Assembly: GCA_946499615.1 (NCBI GenBank) | Contig: CAMMST010000001.1 | Span: forward strand, 1 to 64,000 | DNA length: 64,000 bases | Source: Enterococcus_E cecorum_B | Lineage (GTDB): Bacteria > Bacillota > Bacilli > Lactobacillales > Enterococcaceae | Reading direction: 5' to 3' | Shown here: one piece after another, positions 25,625-33,809 of the stretch | How positions within the stretch are numbered: the stretch's first letter is position 1 | How the letters are laid out: each line of letters begins with the position of its first letter | Program-made: the position numbers and the translations under genes | The notes under the pieces: model-generated | Seen by the model: the letters and a program-made list of their open reading frames with translations, nothing else | Databases searched by the model: none | What the model was told of the DNA's origin: nothing

Positions 25625-26761
25625 ATGGCTGCAATTAGAGGAATTGATTTACTACCACCTAAAGTAACTTTGCAACAAGCGCTAGAATTATATAAAAAAA
25701 TTGCTCAAATAAAATCATCAATCGGTAAATTAAACGCTGAATTAGAGCATTCAATTGTAAACGCACAGTTAATTCAAATGCTAACTTTAAACGAATCTGT
25801 ACAATCTACCAGAATTGAAGGGACACAGGTTACTTTTGCTGATATGATTGAAGATGCAACCAAAAAAAATAAAAGTACAGAAGTTATAGAAGTGGAAAAT
25901 TATCAAAAAGCTCTTTCCACGGGAATTTCACTGATACAAAATGGAATGCCAATTTCGTCTAGACTTATCAAGCAGCTTCATATTATTTTAATGGGAAATA
26001 AAACACGAGGCACCACCTCCTCTGCAGGAGAATTTAGATCTGTTCAAAACTTTATCGGTCCGACAAACAAGATTGAAGATGCCGTATATATTCCAATCGG
26101 TGCACACGAAATAGCAAATTATATGAGCAATTTAGAATATTATATTAATGGTGAAAAACATCATTCCTTTAATAAGGTTGAACTATTGAAAGATGAGTGC
26201 CTCTTGGATGAGTCTTCAGATCCATTAATAAAAACAGCCATTTTACATGCACAGTTCGAATCGATTCATCCTTTTTTAGATGGTAACGGGCGTATGGAAA
26301 GAATTTTGATTGTCTTAAGTACGATGAAAGATGGATTAATTAATCAACCAGTATTTTTTGTAAGTGAAGAATTAGAAAAAGAGCGAATTAGATACTATAA
26401 CTATCTAAATGGCGTCCGTGGAAAAAATGCTGATTGGTTTTCTTGGATTGATTTCTTCCTAGATGCTTCACAACGAATGACAGATAATATGTTACGAAAA
26501 TTAGAGGCCACAAATATTTTGGCTAATGTAGGTATTGATAAAATAAACTCTTCCAACGCTACCATTAATCGAATCTGGTTTGCTACATTTAATAAACCTT
26601 ATGTAACGGTAAGTGAAGTAGCTAAACAATTAAATATTAGTGTCACAACAGCACGCAATGGTTTGAATCGCTTGGTAGCATTAAAACTCATTGATGTAGA
26701 CCAAGCAAAACGAAAAAATAAGGTATATGTCAATTATGATTTATTACGCGCCTTAGGATAA
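25625..26761 (+). CDS. Fic family protein with C-terminal winged helix
   Basis: 378 residues. The Fic core has HPFLDGNGRMER (near residue 214), the AMP-transfer loop with catalytic His. An N-terminal inhibitory helix motif STRIEG (near 61) marks a self-inhibited Fic in which the Glu blocks ATP. A C-terminal winged-helix segment (VTVSEVAKQLNISVTTARNGLNRLVALKLI) resembles those in chromosomal Fic proteins. It probably adds AMP or another nucleotide group to a protein target; the target is unknown. ATG 25625 follows GGAGG by nine bases; an earlier in-frame ATG overlaps that site. It is a single-gene unit without a separate antitoxin. Confidence 0.87.
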   Translation: MAAIRGIDLLPPKVTLQQALELYKKIAQIKSSIGKLNAELEHSIVNAQLIQMLTLNESVQSTRIEGTQVTFADMIEDATKKNKSTEVIEVENYQKALSTGISLIQNGMPISSRLIKQLHIILMGNKTRGTTSSAGEFRSVQNFIGPTNKIEDAVYIPIGAHEIANYMSNLEYYINGEKHHSFNKVELLKDECLLDESSDPLIKTAILHAQFESIHPFLDGNGRMERILIVLSTMKDGLINQPVFFVSEELEKERIRYYNYLNGVRGKNADWFSWIDFFLDASQRMTDNMLRKLEATNILANVGIDKINSSNATINRIWFATFNKPYVTVSEVAKQLNISVTTARNGLNRLVALKLIDVDQAKRKNKVYVNYDLLRALG

Positions 26762-26780
26762 TGAACTTTCATCGGCACGC

Positions 26781-26826
26781 AAAAAAAGAGGTCTTTCCTA
26801 TCATTCTAGGAAAAACCTCTTTTTTA
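26781..26826. terminator. Bidirectional terminator
   Basis: AAAAAGAGGT..TTTCC and GGAAAAACCTCTTTTTT form a long stem between convergent genes, with T runs both ways. Confidence 0.9.
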
Positions 26827-26837
26827 TTTATTCAATT

Positions 26838-27440
26838 TTAATACCAACCATGTGTTAACCAGAATTGTTGGGCATTTTCCCATGATCCATAACGATTTGC
26901 GACATAGTTATCAGCCACACGTTCTTGGTTTGCTGGTGAATAATCGCCATTTAAGTAACTAGAATCTAATTGATAACGACCATAGTAGCGACCATTTTGC
27001 GCTGTATAGCTACCACCTGATTCTTTTTGGGCAATCCATTCTTTGGCACTTGAACTCGTACCTGTATAAGTAGTCGTGCTTTGTGCTTGCGTATTTGTAG
27101 TATTTGTTGATGCAGCAGGTGCAGTTGTTTGACTTGTGGTATTAGCTGTCACATTTGCAGCCTCTACTTCACCTAGCAAGATTTCATTTACCTTATCTTG
27201 CACTTTTTGTGGATCGTAATCTTGTGCTTTTAAGTACTCCACACGCGCTTGACCAGTTGGAATCTTAGTCTTGCCATCTTCTTCAAAACCATTAATGACT
27301 AATAAAGCTTTTTTCGTAATGGCTTCATCGGATGTCGTATCTTTCTTTTCATCCGCATTTGCATTGAATGGTGTACTAAAGAATAGCAAGCCTGCTAAAA
27401 CTGTTGTAAGTGAAATTAATTTTAAGTTTTTTTGAATCAT
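26838..27440 (-). CDS. Apf-type secreted cell-wall protein (transglycosylase-like)
   Basis: 200 residues. Signal peptide 1-29 (ends FNANA). Residues about 38-88 contain INGF ... RVEYLKAQDYDPQKVQDKVNEIL, which resembles the Cpl-7 (CW_7) wall-binding repeat. A Thr/Ala-rich linker follows to about 130. The C-terminal 70 residues match aggregation-promoting-factor proteins: AKEWIAQKESGG with the putative catalytic Glu, NGRYYGRYQL, NQERVADNYVANRYGSW and the terminal HGWY. A peptidoglycan-remodelling role is likely. The ATG at 27440 follows GAGAGGG; upstream in-frame starts lack a site and would spoil the signal peptide. Confidence 0.82.
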   Translation of the reverse strand: MIQKNLKLISLTTVLAGLLFFSTPFNANADEKKDTTSDEAITKKALLVINGFEEDGKTKIPTGQARVEYLKAQDYDPQKVQDKVNEILLGEVEAANVTANTTSQTTAPAASTNTTNTQAQSTTTYTGTSSSAKEWIAQKESGGSYTAQNGRYYGRYQLDSSYLNGDYSPANQERVADNYVANRYGSWENAQQFWLTHGWY

Positions 27441-27708
27441 CTCATCTACCCTCTCAAAATATTCTCTGATTTCGCTATTCAACTCATTTGCTGAATAAGC
27501 TTTGATTCATGAATACTATGATAGTACAAATTTTGATTTCATAGGTTAAGTAAATATGTTGTCCTCGCTAAGTTTTCATGATAAGCATTACTTAAAAATA
27601 TCTTTAATTACAGTCAGATAAAGGATTTTACAAGTTGTAACAATCTGTGTCTGCATAACACTTATTAGCTGAACGAAAACTCATTTAACTTAATAGGTTC
27701 TCTACAAC
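27441..27708. other. Intergenic leader of the Apf-type gene
   Basis: AT-rich, with no gene seen. The promoter of the Apf-type gene should be here, but no -35/-10 pair stands out. Confidence 0.4.
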
Positions 27709-27746
27709 AAAAAAACCTTCCTACCATTTTCCAGGTAAGAAGGTTC
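27709..27746 (-). terminator. Terminator of the ECF-type membrane protein gene
   Basis: On the minus strand AACCTTCTTACC and GGTAGGAAGGTT form a stem followed by seven T. Confidence 0.9.
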
Positions 27747-27754
27747 CTATCCGC

Positions 27755-28333
27755 TTATCTACTGACTCTTAAATTAGAAAAAATACGTTTCATTGGTTGT
27801 AACTCCCCAAGCCATGAAACGAGCAAACAAGATATGATTTTATCAATAATCCCGTCTGAAAAGGCCCCAGTATAAGCTGAGAAGTAGCGACTAAGCCCAC
27901 CTGCTCGCATGGTAAAAACCAAAGCATCGGTTAAGGTTCTCGTCGTACCATTAAATCCATCGTACAATACCAAACGCACGGCAGCACTGACGAAAGATCC
28001 AAAAAAGACAATGAAAATCCCCGTTAATATCGCTTGTTTATAACCAAAACCTCTTCTGGATGCAAGGTGTGCAACCAAAGCAATGGTCAAACTAACCAAG
28101 CCAAAAGGTAAGGCTAGCGGTCCATGAATCACAGCTAAGACAACATTCGTCCCAAGCCCTGTTAACAAGCCATAACGCAATGGAAAATTCACCGCAACAA
28201 AAATCGTGCCAATCGCATCTAAAAAGAGCAATGGCACATGCGTATAAGTCACCACTGAGCCTAAAACGACATTTACGCCAATGGCCAAGGCACAAAAAAC
28301 CAGCACTTGTAATTGACTCTTTTCCTTATTCAC
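27755..28333 (-). CDS. Putative ECF transporter S component
   Basis: 192 residues, about five or six transmembrane helices. The pattern of an N-terminal helix, PLLFLDAIGTIFVAVNFPLRYGLLTGLGTN and long hydrophobic helices recalls the S components of energy-coupling-factor transporters of the CD3073-like group. If right, it captures a vitamin or similar small molecule and borrows the shared ECF-AAT module encoded elsewhere. The start is a GTG at 28333 with AGGAAAT upstream. No riboswitch was recognised in the 270-bp leader, so the substrate is unknown. Confidence 0.6.
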   Translation of the reverse strand: MNKEKSQLQVLVFCALAIGVNVVLGSVVTYTHVPLLFLDAIGTIFVAVNFPLRYGLLTGLGTNVVLAVIHGPLALPFGLVSLTIALVAHLASRRGFGYKQAILTGIFIVFFGSFVSAAVRLVLYDGFNGTTRTLTDALVFTMRAGGLSRYFSAYTGAFSDGIIDKIISCLLVSWLGELQPMKRIFSNLRVSR

Positions 28334-28561
28334 TTTTTATTTCCTCACATAAAATTTTAGATAAACTCTCCCCAAAACGAATTTACCTGTCATTATTTTA
28401 GCACAACTATGTTATATTGAAAATATATTTGCTTTAAATTTGAACAATTTACAGGCTTTGTCTTATCAATATTTGCAGGAATAATTAAACCATTGAATGC
28501 GAATACAAATTTCGTGCACGAACGTTATATACGATTTGTTTTTATAGCATTTTTTCCATAC

Positions 28562-28594
28562 AAAAACACCAATCCAAAAAGTTCAGATTGGTGC
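28562..28594 (-). terminator. Terminator of the treR operon
   Basis: CACCAATC and GATTGGTG flank an 11-base loop; on the minus strand TTTTT follows. Confidence 0.8.
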
Positions 28595-28604
28595 AGGTAA
28601 CAAA

Positions 28605-28976
28605 CTAAAATAACACTGGCAACATCATCAGGAAAATGGCAAGCATGAGGCCAAACCAAATATATTTGCCTAGGCGATGATAAGGATTAATGGTAAAGCC
28701 AATACCGATTGCTTTCGGTACAAAAAGAGGCGCATCCTCATCGAAAATTCCTTGATAGTAATACTTGGCTAACTTATAAGCCATCACTAATATCACTTCG
28801 GTAAGTAACATCAAAGTGACTGTTACCACTTTCCCTAACCAAACGGGCGCATCAGCTGGTACAAGGGGCGATAATACCGCAATACCAATAAGCACGACTA
28901 ATAGTCCCATCATCCAATACATGTAGGTTTTGACCTTCGCATCTTTCACATTTTGTTTCATTTTTTGTTCTGCCAT
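28605..28976 (-). CDS. Hypothetical membrane protein downstream of treR
   Basis: 123 residues with three predicted helices (MYWMMGLLVVLIGIAVL, VVTVTLMLLTEVILVMAYKL and a C-terminal segment ending MMLPVLF). No family was recognised. The ATG at 28976 is chosen because AAGGG ends six bases upstream; an ATG two codons earlier abuts that site. It starts about 40 bp after treR and ends at a terminator, so the two are probably co-transcribed. Confidence 0.6.
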   Translation of the reverse strand: MAEQKMKQNVKDAKVKTYMYWMMGLLVVLIGIAVLSPLVPADAPVWLGKVVTVTLMLLTEVILVMAYKLAKYYYQGIFDEDAPLFVPKAIGIGFTINPYHRLGKYIWFGLMLAIFLMMLPVLF

Positions 28977-29016
28977 CTTCATCCCTTCATTTCTTTCAAA
29001 ACAGAACAGCAATTGC

Positions 29017-29739
29017 CTATTTTTGAGTCTTAGTCCGACGCGCAAAGTCCACAAAACGGAATTTGTCTAGGCGATGAATGGATTCGGTATATTCAAAACA
29101 ACGCATATCATACAAGTAAACTAAACTTCGAACCGCGACCACATGGCGATCATCTAGCGTTAAGTTTAATAAATCGCGAATTTCTTTAGAGGCCGTATCT
29201 ACCGTAATTTCCTTTTGCGCATAGGAAATCTCCAAGCCTAAATCTTCTTCAAAATAACGATAAATCGACTCAGCCACCCGATCTTTTGGCAGGGTTGGAA
29301 TAATCGAAGCATCTAGATAGTCAATATCAATAATGGAAGGCTCGCCATTAATTAAGCGGCGACGAACCAATTTCCACACCTCAGCAGCAACAGGCCAACC
29401 TGTCTTTTCACTTAAATCAGGAGAAACCGCAATTTTTTTAATCGAAATCACCTCGGTCTGACTATCCATATTGAATTTATCTTGTAATTCTTTAAAGCTC
29501 GTCAAGCCTGAAATTGGAAAATCAAAGCGGTGTAAGTCCAAAACAATCGAGCCTTTTCCTTGCTTTTTCTGGATATAGCCCGCATTACGCAAGAGACTCA
29601 ACGCCTTTCGTACTGTTTCCCGAGAGACATGATATTTTTCCATCATTTGACTTTCGCTAGGCAATAAAGTATTTGCTGGATAAACGCCATTTAAAATTTT
29701 TTGTTCTAAATCGGCAAAAATCTCTTTAAATTTATTCAT
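29017..29739 (-). CDS. treR: Trehalose operon repressor TreR (GntR family)
   Basis: 240 residues. N-terminal winged helix with LLPSESQMMEKYHVSRETVR and KQGKGSIVLD, a UTRA effector domain, and the characteristic C-terminus HRLDKFRFVDFARR of TreR. The effector in known relatives is trehalose-6-phosphate. A TreR-like operator lies at the GH65 phosphorylase promoter 7 kb away. No trehalose PTS gene is adjacent, which is unusual since treR normally sits with treP or treA. Its own promoter is at 29786-29814. Confidence 0.85.
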   Translation of the reverse strand: MNKFKEIFADLEQKILNGVYPANTLLPSESQMMEKYHVSRETVRKALSLLRNAGYIQKKQGKGSIVLDLHRFDFPISGLTSFKELQDKFNMDSQTEVISIKKIAVSPDLSEKTGWPVAAEVWKLVRRRLINGEPSIIDIDYLDASIIPTLPKDRVAESIYRYFEEDLGLEISYAQKEITVDTASKEIRDLLNLTLDDRHVVAVRSLVYLYDMRCFEYTESIHRLDKFRFVDFARRTKTQK

Positions 29740-29785
29740 TCTAATCCCTCAAAATTAATCTTTTTTAAAGTAATTTCTAATACTT

Positions 29786-29814
29786 ATTATAATAAGGCAA
29801 ATAACTGGTGTAAA
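29786..29814 (-). promoter_or_regulatory. treR promoter
   Basis: On the minus strand TTTACA (29809-29814) and TATAAT (29786-29791) are 17 bp apart, 47 bp upstream of the treR ATG. Confidence 0.75.
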
Positions 29815-29948
29815 TAGACAAGTCTTGAAATTAAGTGTCTTTTAGGAAATTTTGTGTTAATGTAAATAAAAAGTTTCCAAAAAAATGCTGGCGTACTTGA
29901 AGTTTACTTTTGAACAATCTGAAAACCTACTATGGAAGGATGATGAAC

Positions 29949-30189
29949 ATGCGGATTCTCGTCTATAAAGATGGCGAACTAGATGGAATCGCCTATAAAG
30001 AAACCAACGAATATGTAAAAGCAAAAGAACATTCTTTTTTTTGAACGTCTCACTAATATCCCTGTGAACTACCTGATTATCGAAAAGTTCATTCTGTTTC
30101 GTGAACGCATTACCTCTTTAGACCAAATGAAATACGATGGTCGCGCATGTGGGGATACGTATCACTTTATTGTTGAACATGATAAATAA
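29949..30189 (+). pseudogene. Small unknown gene interrupted at a run of eight T
   Basis: Reading starts at the ATG at 29949, nine bases after GGAAGG, with MRILVYKDGELDGIAYKETN, and hits a TGA right after eight T (30035-30042). With seven T the frame continues through ERLTNIPVNYLIIEKF and ends at 30189, giving about 79 residues and then a strong terminator. The restored protein has no family I recognise. The run length makes slippage or a base-calling error equally plausible; one base fewer gives an intact gene. Confidence 0.65.
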
Positions 30190-30191
30190 AC

Positions 30192-30241
30192 AAAACAGTG
30201 TCTAACCAATTCTCATGTAGAAATGGTGGACACTGTTTTTT
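30192..30241. terminator. Bidirectional terminator
   Basis: AAAACAGTGTC and GACACTGTTTT arms with internal partial pairing, between the small T8 gene and the convergent HAD gene. Confidence 0.9.
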
Positions 30242-30829
30242 ATATCCCTAATTCTTGTTGTAAAGCCGTTAATAGTTCCGCTAAATGACTAACTTCTTGA
30301 TACTTAAAGTTTGCATGATTAGCTGGCTTTTGGCGCTGGCGATGATTGAACCAATACACTGGCCAGTTCACCTGATTCGCCCCGACAACATCATTTTCAA
30401 ACGAATCCCCGACATAGATTGCTTGATCCAAATGATGCGTTTTTTGATAATATTCAAAAATTTCACGTTGAGGCTTCATTAAATCGACTTCTCCTGAGAT
30501 TAACCAATACTTTTCAGGAATATACTGATCCAACTGAAGACTATGGAGTTTTTTTCGTTGTAAATCACCTGGTCCATTCGTAATCACCCCTAAAAAGATG
30601 CCTTGTTCTTGACACTTTTTAAAAAATGCCGCATAGCCCTCCAACAACGTTAAGTGCCCTTGATAATATGCATAAGTATCCTGAAACGCCATCGCCAAAT
30701 CTTCTGTCACCTCATAACCGAAACTTTAGCCGCCATCTGTGGTAAATGCTTTTGATAAGCCTGATTAAACGGCTGCATTGGGTCATATAAAGTATCATCT
30801 AAATCAAAAATGATGGCTCGCACCTTCAT
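30240..30829 (-). pseudogene. HAD family hydrolase with a one-base frameshift
   Basis: The first frame begins at the ATG at 30829 behind GAGGAGGG with MKVRAIIFDLDDTLYD, the HAD nucleophile motif, and continues to AAKVSVMR, where a TGA stops it. The remainder lies in another frame: YEVTEDLAMAFQ, ITNGPGDLQRKK, the Lys motif LMKPQREIF and the acidic YVGDSFENDVVGA. Restoring one T in GTTTCGG (30718-30724) yields a continuous 196-residue phosphatase of the YjjG/phosphoglycolate type. It is either inactivated or an assembly error. Confidence 0.85.
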
Positions 30830-30900
30830 CCCTCCTCGTAAAAGAGTTAATTTGACTCATCCATTGTACCATAGAAAGAAATATAGAACTAGATAAATAA

Positions 30901-30918
30901 GTTAAATATATATTTAAC
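30901..30918 (+). promoter_or_regulatory. Perfect 18-bp palindrome upstream of the peptide cassette
   Basis: GTTAAATATATATTTAAC lies 30 bp before the -35 of the peptide gene; a further half site ATTTAAC occurs at 30987-30993, downstream of the -10. AT-rich palindromes of this size are typical for ArsR-type dimers, and the cassette encodes an ArsR-like regulator. Confidence 0.55.
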
Positions 30919-30947
30919 AAAAATAAGTAATAATTTAATTTTTTGTG

Positions 30948-30976
30948 TTGACATTTTATAAGTTATGATTTAAATT
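30948..30976 (+). promoter_or_regulatory. Promoter of the short-peptide/ABC cassette
   Basis: TTGACA (30948-30953), 17-bp spacer, TAAATT (30971-30976). The peptide ATG follows 43 bp later. Confidence 0.7.
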
Positions 30977-31018
30977 TTAAATAAAGATTTAACTTTTTTT
31001 GTGTATGAGGTGATTTTT

Positions 31019-31078
31019 ATGAAATCAATTAAGCAAGTAAATAAAAAAGATGAAGTTATTATCATCGTAATCAAATAA
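31019..31078 (+). CDS. 19-residue peptide, candidate pheromone-type precursor
   Basis: The product is MKSIKQVNKKDEVIIIVIK. GAGGTG stands five bases before the ATG, and a consensus promoter lies upstream. The basic N-terminal half followed by an acidic residue and a run of Ile/Val resembles SHP precursors of streptococci, whose mature forms are C-terminal octapeptides such as EGIIVIVVG. It is followed by a terminator-like hairpin, an ABC exporter gene and an ArsR-like regulator gene. There is no Rgg gene nearby, so any resemblance to SHP signalling is inference. It could also be a ribosomally made toxin or a leader peptide. Confidence 0.55.
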   Translation: MKSIKQVNKKDEVIIIVIK

Positions 31079-31162
31079 AATATCAATCACAACGAACGCG
31101 CGCAATCGTAAAAAAATAATAAGACTTAGAAAATATATAATCAAAAAAGTTTAAATCTATCT

Positions 31163-31205
31163 TAGCTAGAATCTATATAATATAGTTCTAGCTATATTTA
31201 TTTTT
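31163..31205 (+). terminator. Terminator or attenuator between peptide and exporter genes
   Basis: TAGCTAGAA-T-CTATAT pairs with ATATAGTTCTAGCTA (15 bp with one bulged T), followed by TATTTATTTTT. Placed between the peptide gene and the exporter ribosome binding site, it would give abundant peptide mRNA and less exporter mRNA. Confidence 0.75.
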
Positions 31206-31220
31206 GTGAGGTGTACGCTA

Positions 31221-32801
31221 ATGAAATTATTTCGTTATAAATACGTTCCTAGTGCTATGGTAGCCACTATCCTTTATGCTTTGCTGAATGTTTTACACGC
31301 ATACTCTCTGTCATTTTTAGTGGTAGATACAATTTCTCAACTTATCAGCAATTTTTTAGTCGTTTTGATGATTTATATCGCCTACTCACTTGCCTTATAC
31401 TTCAAAATGCGAAGAACTGCTCTAGCGGAAAGTTATCTTACCGAAATCTTCTCACAAATCAATAGCCATTATTTTGCCAATCAATCTTTTCAGGAATTTC
31501 ACAAACTCGAACACGGTGAACATCTTTCTAGTTACATCAATGACATTCCGAAAATAATAGAGCTGACTTTAAAAAAATACCTCAACTTAATAGAAATGTC
31601 GACCATGGCAATCGCAAGTTTTATCGCCCTTTGTAACATTCATTACACAATGGGAATTCTCGCCTTTATCTCTTTTACACTTATGTCTGTAGTACCTAAA
31701 CTATTTCAAACCAGACTGTCCAATTATATCTCAGGACTACAAACACAAAAGGCGCAGTATACCAGTAAAATGCGAGAATTACTACAAGGATTTACCACAT
31801 TTTTTGAAAATCAGGCTTTTCCTATTTTCTTAAAAAAAGCACAACTAGCCACAACCAAATACGCCAATTATTTATTAGAAACCCAAACCTTTACTGGATT
31901 GATGAGTGCTACACTTACCTTTGTGAATGCCTTAGTTTCGCTATTATCTATTGTTTATGTATCTTATCTAGTATTAACAGGACAAGTAGCAGCAGGTGCA
32001 CTCTTAGCTGTCTTATCCTTGGTCCCTGAATTTGGCAGTGCAGTTATTCAACTTATTTCTGAACGGGAATTTTATCAATCCGGCGTCCATCTCTTTAAAG
32101 AAAGACTTCCTTTTGCTTTAGGTCAATATCAAATTCCTAAGTATCAAGTAAATGTAGAACCAAGTAAAACCTTTCATACTTTGAAACTAACTAATATTAC
32201 GCTACCTTATAAAAAAATCCTGAAGTTACCTGATATCACATTTTCATTGGGGCAAAATTATGCTATAGTGGGCGAGAGTGGGTCAGGAAAATCTAGTCTA
32301 TTGAAAATACTTATTGGCGAAATTGATTACTACCAAGGGGAAGTTTGGCTAGACCAACAATTGAAAAATCCAAAACATCATCTTTTTTCGATGGTCAGTT
32401 ATATGAACCAAGAAACTTTCTTATTTAATGACACCATCAAAAATAATATCGATTTACTTGGTACCCTATCTAATACAGAAGTACAAAATCTACTTTCTCA
32501 AGTTGGCCTAGGAAATTTAGCACCTGAAATGATGATTCAAGATAACGGGAAAAATCTATCTGGTGGACAACGACAACGTATTGCTTTCGCCCGAGCAATT
32601 GCTAGAAAGAAAGATATTCTGATATTAGATGAAGCATGTGCTAACCTTGATGCACAGTCTGCTCAAATAATAGAAAAACTAGCCTTTCAATCAGCCAAAA
32701 CAGTCCTTATGATTACCCACCAAATGAGCGAAGAAGTCAAAGCTAAGACGACTTTAATTCATATAAAGGATGATTCAAATGACCAATGCGAAATTAATTG
32801 A
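31221..32801 (+). CDS. ABC exporter (fused membrane and ATPase domains)
   Basis: 526 residues. Six transmembrane helices in about 1-290, then an ATPase domain: Walker A GESGSGKSS (near 350), Q-loop YMNQETFLF, signature LSGGQRQRIAFARA (near 446), Walker B ILILDEACANLD, H-loop ITHQMS. There is no N-terminal C39 peptidase, so it does not trim double-glycine leaders. The start at 31221 has GAGGTG seven bases upstream. It overlaps the following regulator gene by 23 bp. The context suggests export of the 19-residue peptide or self-protection from it. Confidence 0.85.
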   Translation: MKLFRYKYVPSAMVATILYALLNVLHAYSLSFLVVDTISQLISNFLVVLMIYIAYSLALYFKMRRTALAESYLTEIFSQINSHYFANQSFQEFHKLEHGEHLSSYINDIPKIIELTLKKYLNLIEMSTMAIASFIALCNIHYTMGILAFISFTLMSVVPKLFQTRLSNYISGLQTQKAQYTSKMRELLQGFTTFFENQAFPIFLKKAQLATTKYANYLLETQTFTGLMSATLTFVNALVSLLSIVYVSYLVLTGQVAAGALLAVLSLVPEFGSAVIQLISEREFYQSGVHLFKERLPFALGQYQIPKYQVNVEPSKTFHTLKLTNITLPYKKILKLPDITFSLGQNYAIVGESGSGKSSLLKILIGEIDYYQGEVWLDQQLKNPKHHLFSMVSYMNQETFLFNDTIKNNIDLLGTLSNTEVQNLLSQVGLGNLAPEMMIQDNGKNLSGGQRQRIAFARAIARKKDILILDEACANLDAQSAQIIEKLAFQSAKTVLMITHQMSEEVKAKTTLIHIKDDSNDQCEIN

Positions 32802-33762
32802 TTTTTGCTTATCACTAACTTTAGCCAACGAAAAAATTGAAACAAAAAAAGAATACAAGCTTATCTCCAAAATGATTCCTGAAGATTTCTTAACAGCCAT
32901 CCTTCAATACCAAAATAAGATTAGCGAATACCAAAAGCGACTTCTGCCATTTGTGAATGCTGAATACAATTTACTTTTATATTTTACTTTACTTAATGAT
33001 ATTCAAACTTTTGACGAGCTGATTGTCGCACTCAATCATTGGTCAAAAGAAGACTGCTTTCAACTCGTATCCTCACATCTCATCGAGTCAGAGCAGAAAT
33101 TTACAATCGAAGCACTCATTGACGTTCCGCTATCTTCAGAAAACAAGTGGCAACTAACAGAACTCTTTACGGACTTTGCAAATAAGAAAGATAAAATCTT
33201 ACAGTGTATCCCAACAATTCGGCAAATGTATCAAGAAACTGCTCAATTGCTTGAAAGTCAATATAGCGAAAAAATAAATGAAGAAACGCAACTTTTGCAA
33301 GCTAAGTCAGACCAACTTTATGAAATCGTCTTTAAAGATTATGTCGCTAGCGAAGATTTTCATCATGCCGAACAAAATGTAATCTTTTTGCTTAATTGTT
33401 ACAGCGTATTTTACTATAACGATTCAAAAACAAGTTATTTAGGATGTGGGCTATTTGCAAGAGACTATTTTGAATTTATTCGAGGAACTGCTGCCTATAG
33501 TCAAACCTTTAGAGAAAATATTTTAAAAATTTTAGCTGATCCTACACGCTTTGGGATTTTAAAGATGATTAACAGTGGTATCTCTTCAAATAAAGTCATT
33601 GCACGAAAATTTGGTATCTCACCTGCTGCAGTCAGTTATCAAATCAAGAATCTACTTGAAAATCAGCTCATTTTAGTAGAGAATAGTCATCAGAAGTATC
33701 GTTTGAATAAGCCGCTGTTAAGACAATTACTAAACGGAATAGAAAATGAATTGTTTTTATAA
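32779..33762 (+). CDS. ArsR-like winged-helix regulator with a large N-terminal domain
   Basis: 327 residues, far longer than a typical ArsR repressor (about 100). The winged helix lies near the C-terminus (about 245-315): ILKILADPTRFGILKMI, then SSNKVIARKFGISPAAVSYQIKNLLE. The N-terminal 230 residues are helical and unassigned, and could sense a peptide or a partner. No paired-Cys metal site is visible. The ATG at 32779 is nine bases after AAAGG; an ATG at 32770 abuts that site. Overlap with the exporter gene shows it belongs to the same operon, and the 30901 palindrome is a plausible operator. Confidence 0.75.
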   Translation: MTNAKLIDFCLSLTLANEKIETKKEYKLISKMIPEDFLTAILQYQNKISEYQKRLLPFVNAEYNLLLYFTLLNDIQTFDELIVALNHWSKEDCFQLVSSHLIESEQKFTIEALIDVPLSSENKWQLTELFTDFANKKDKILQCIPTIRQMYQETAQLLESQYSEKINEETQLLQAKSDQLYEIVFKDYVASEDFHHAEQNVIFLLNCYSVFYYNDSKTSYLGCGLFARDYFEFIRGTAAYSQTFRENILKILADPTRFGILKMINSGISSNKVIARKFGISPAAVSYQIKNLLENQLILVENSHQKYRLNKPLLRQLLNGIENELFL

Positions 33763-33809
33763 TTATTGTTGTTTTGGCGGAAAATAAGAATGAAGGAGCA
33801 TCATAATTT

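Noticed and set aside
8593..30918. Shared operator between the second MazEF module (8593) and the peptide cassette (30901), both with GTTAAAT/ATTTAAC arms
   Set aside because: Spacers differ (3 versus 4 bp), the regulators are unrelated and such arms are likely by chance in AT-rich DNA.
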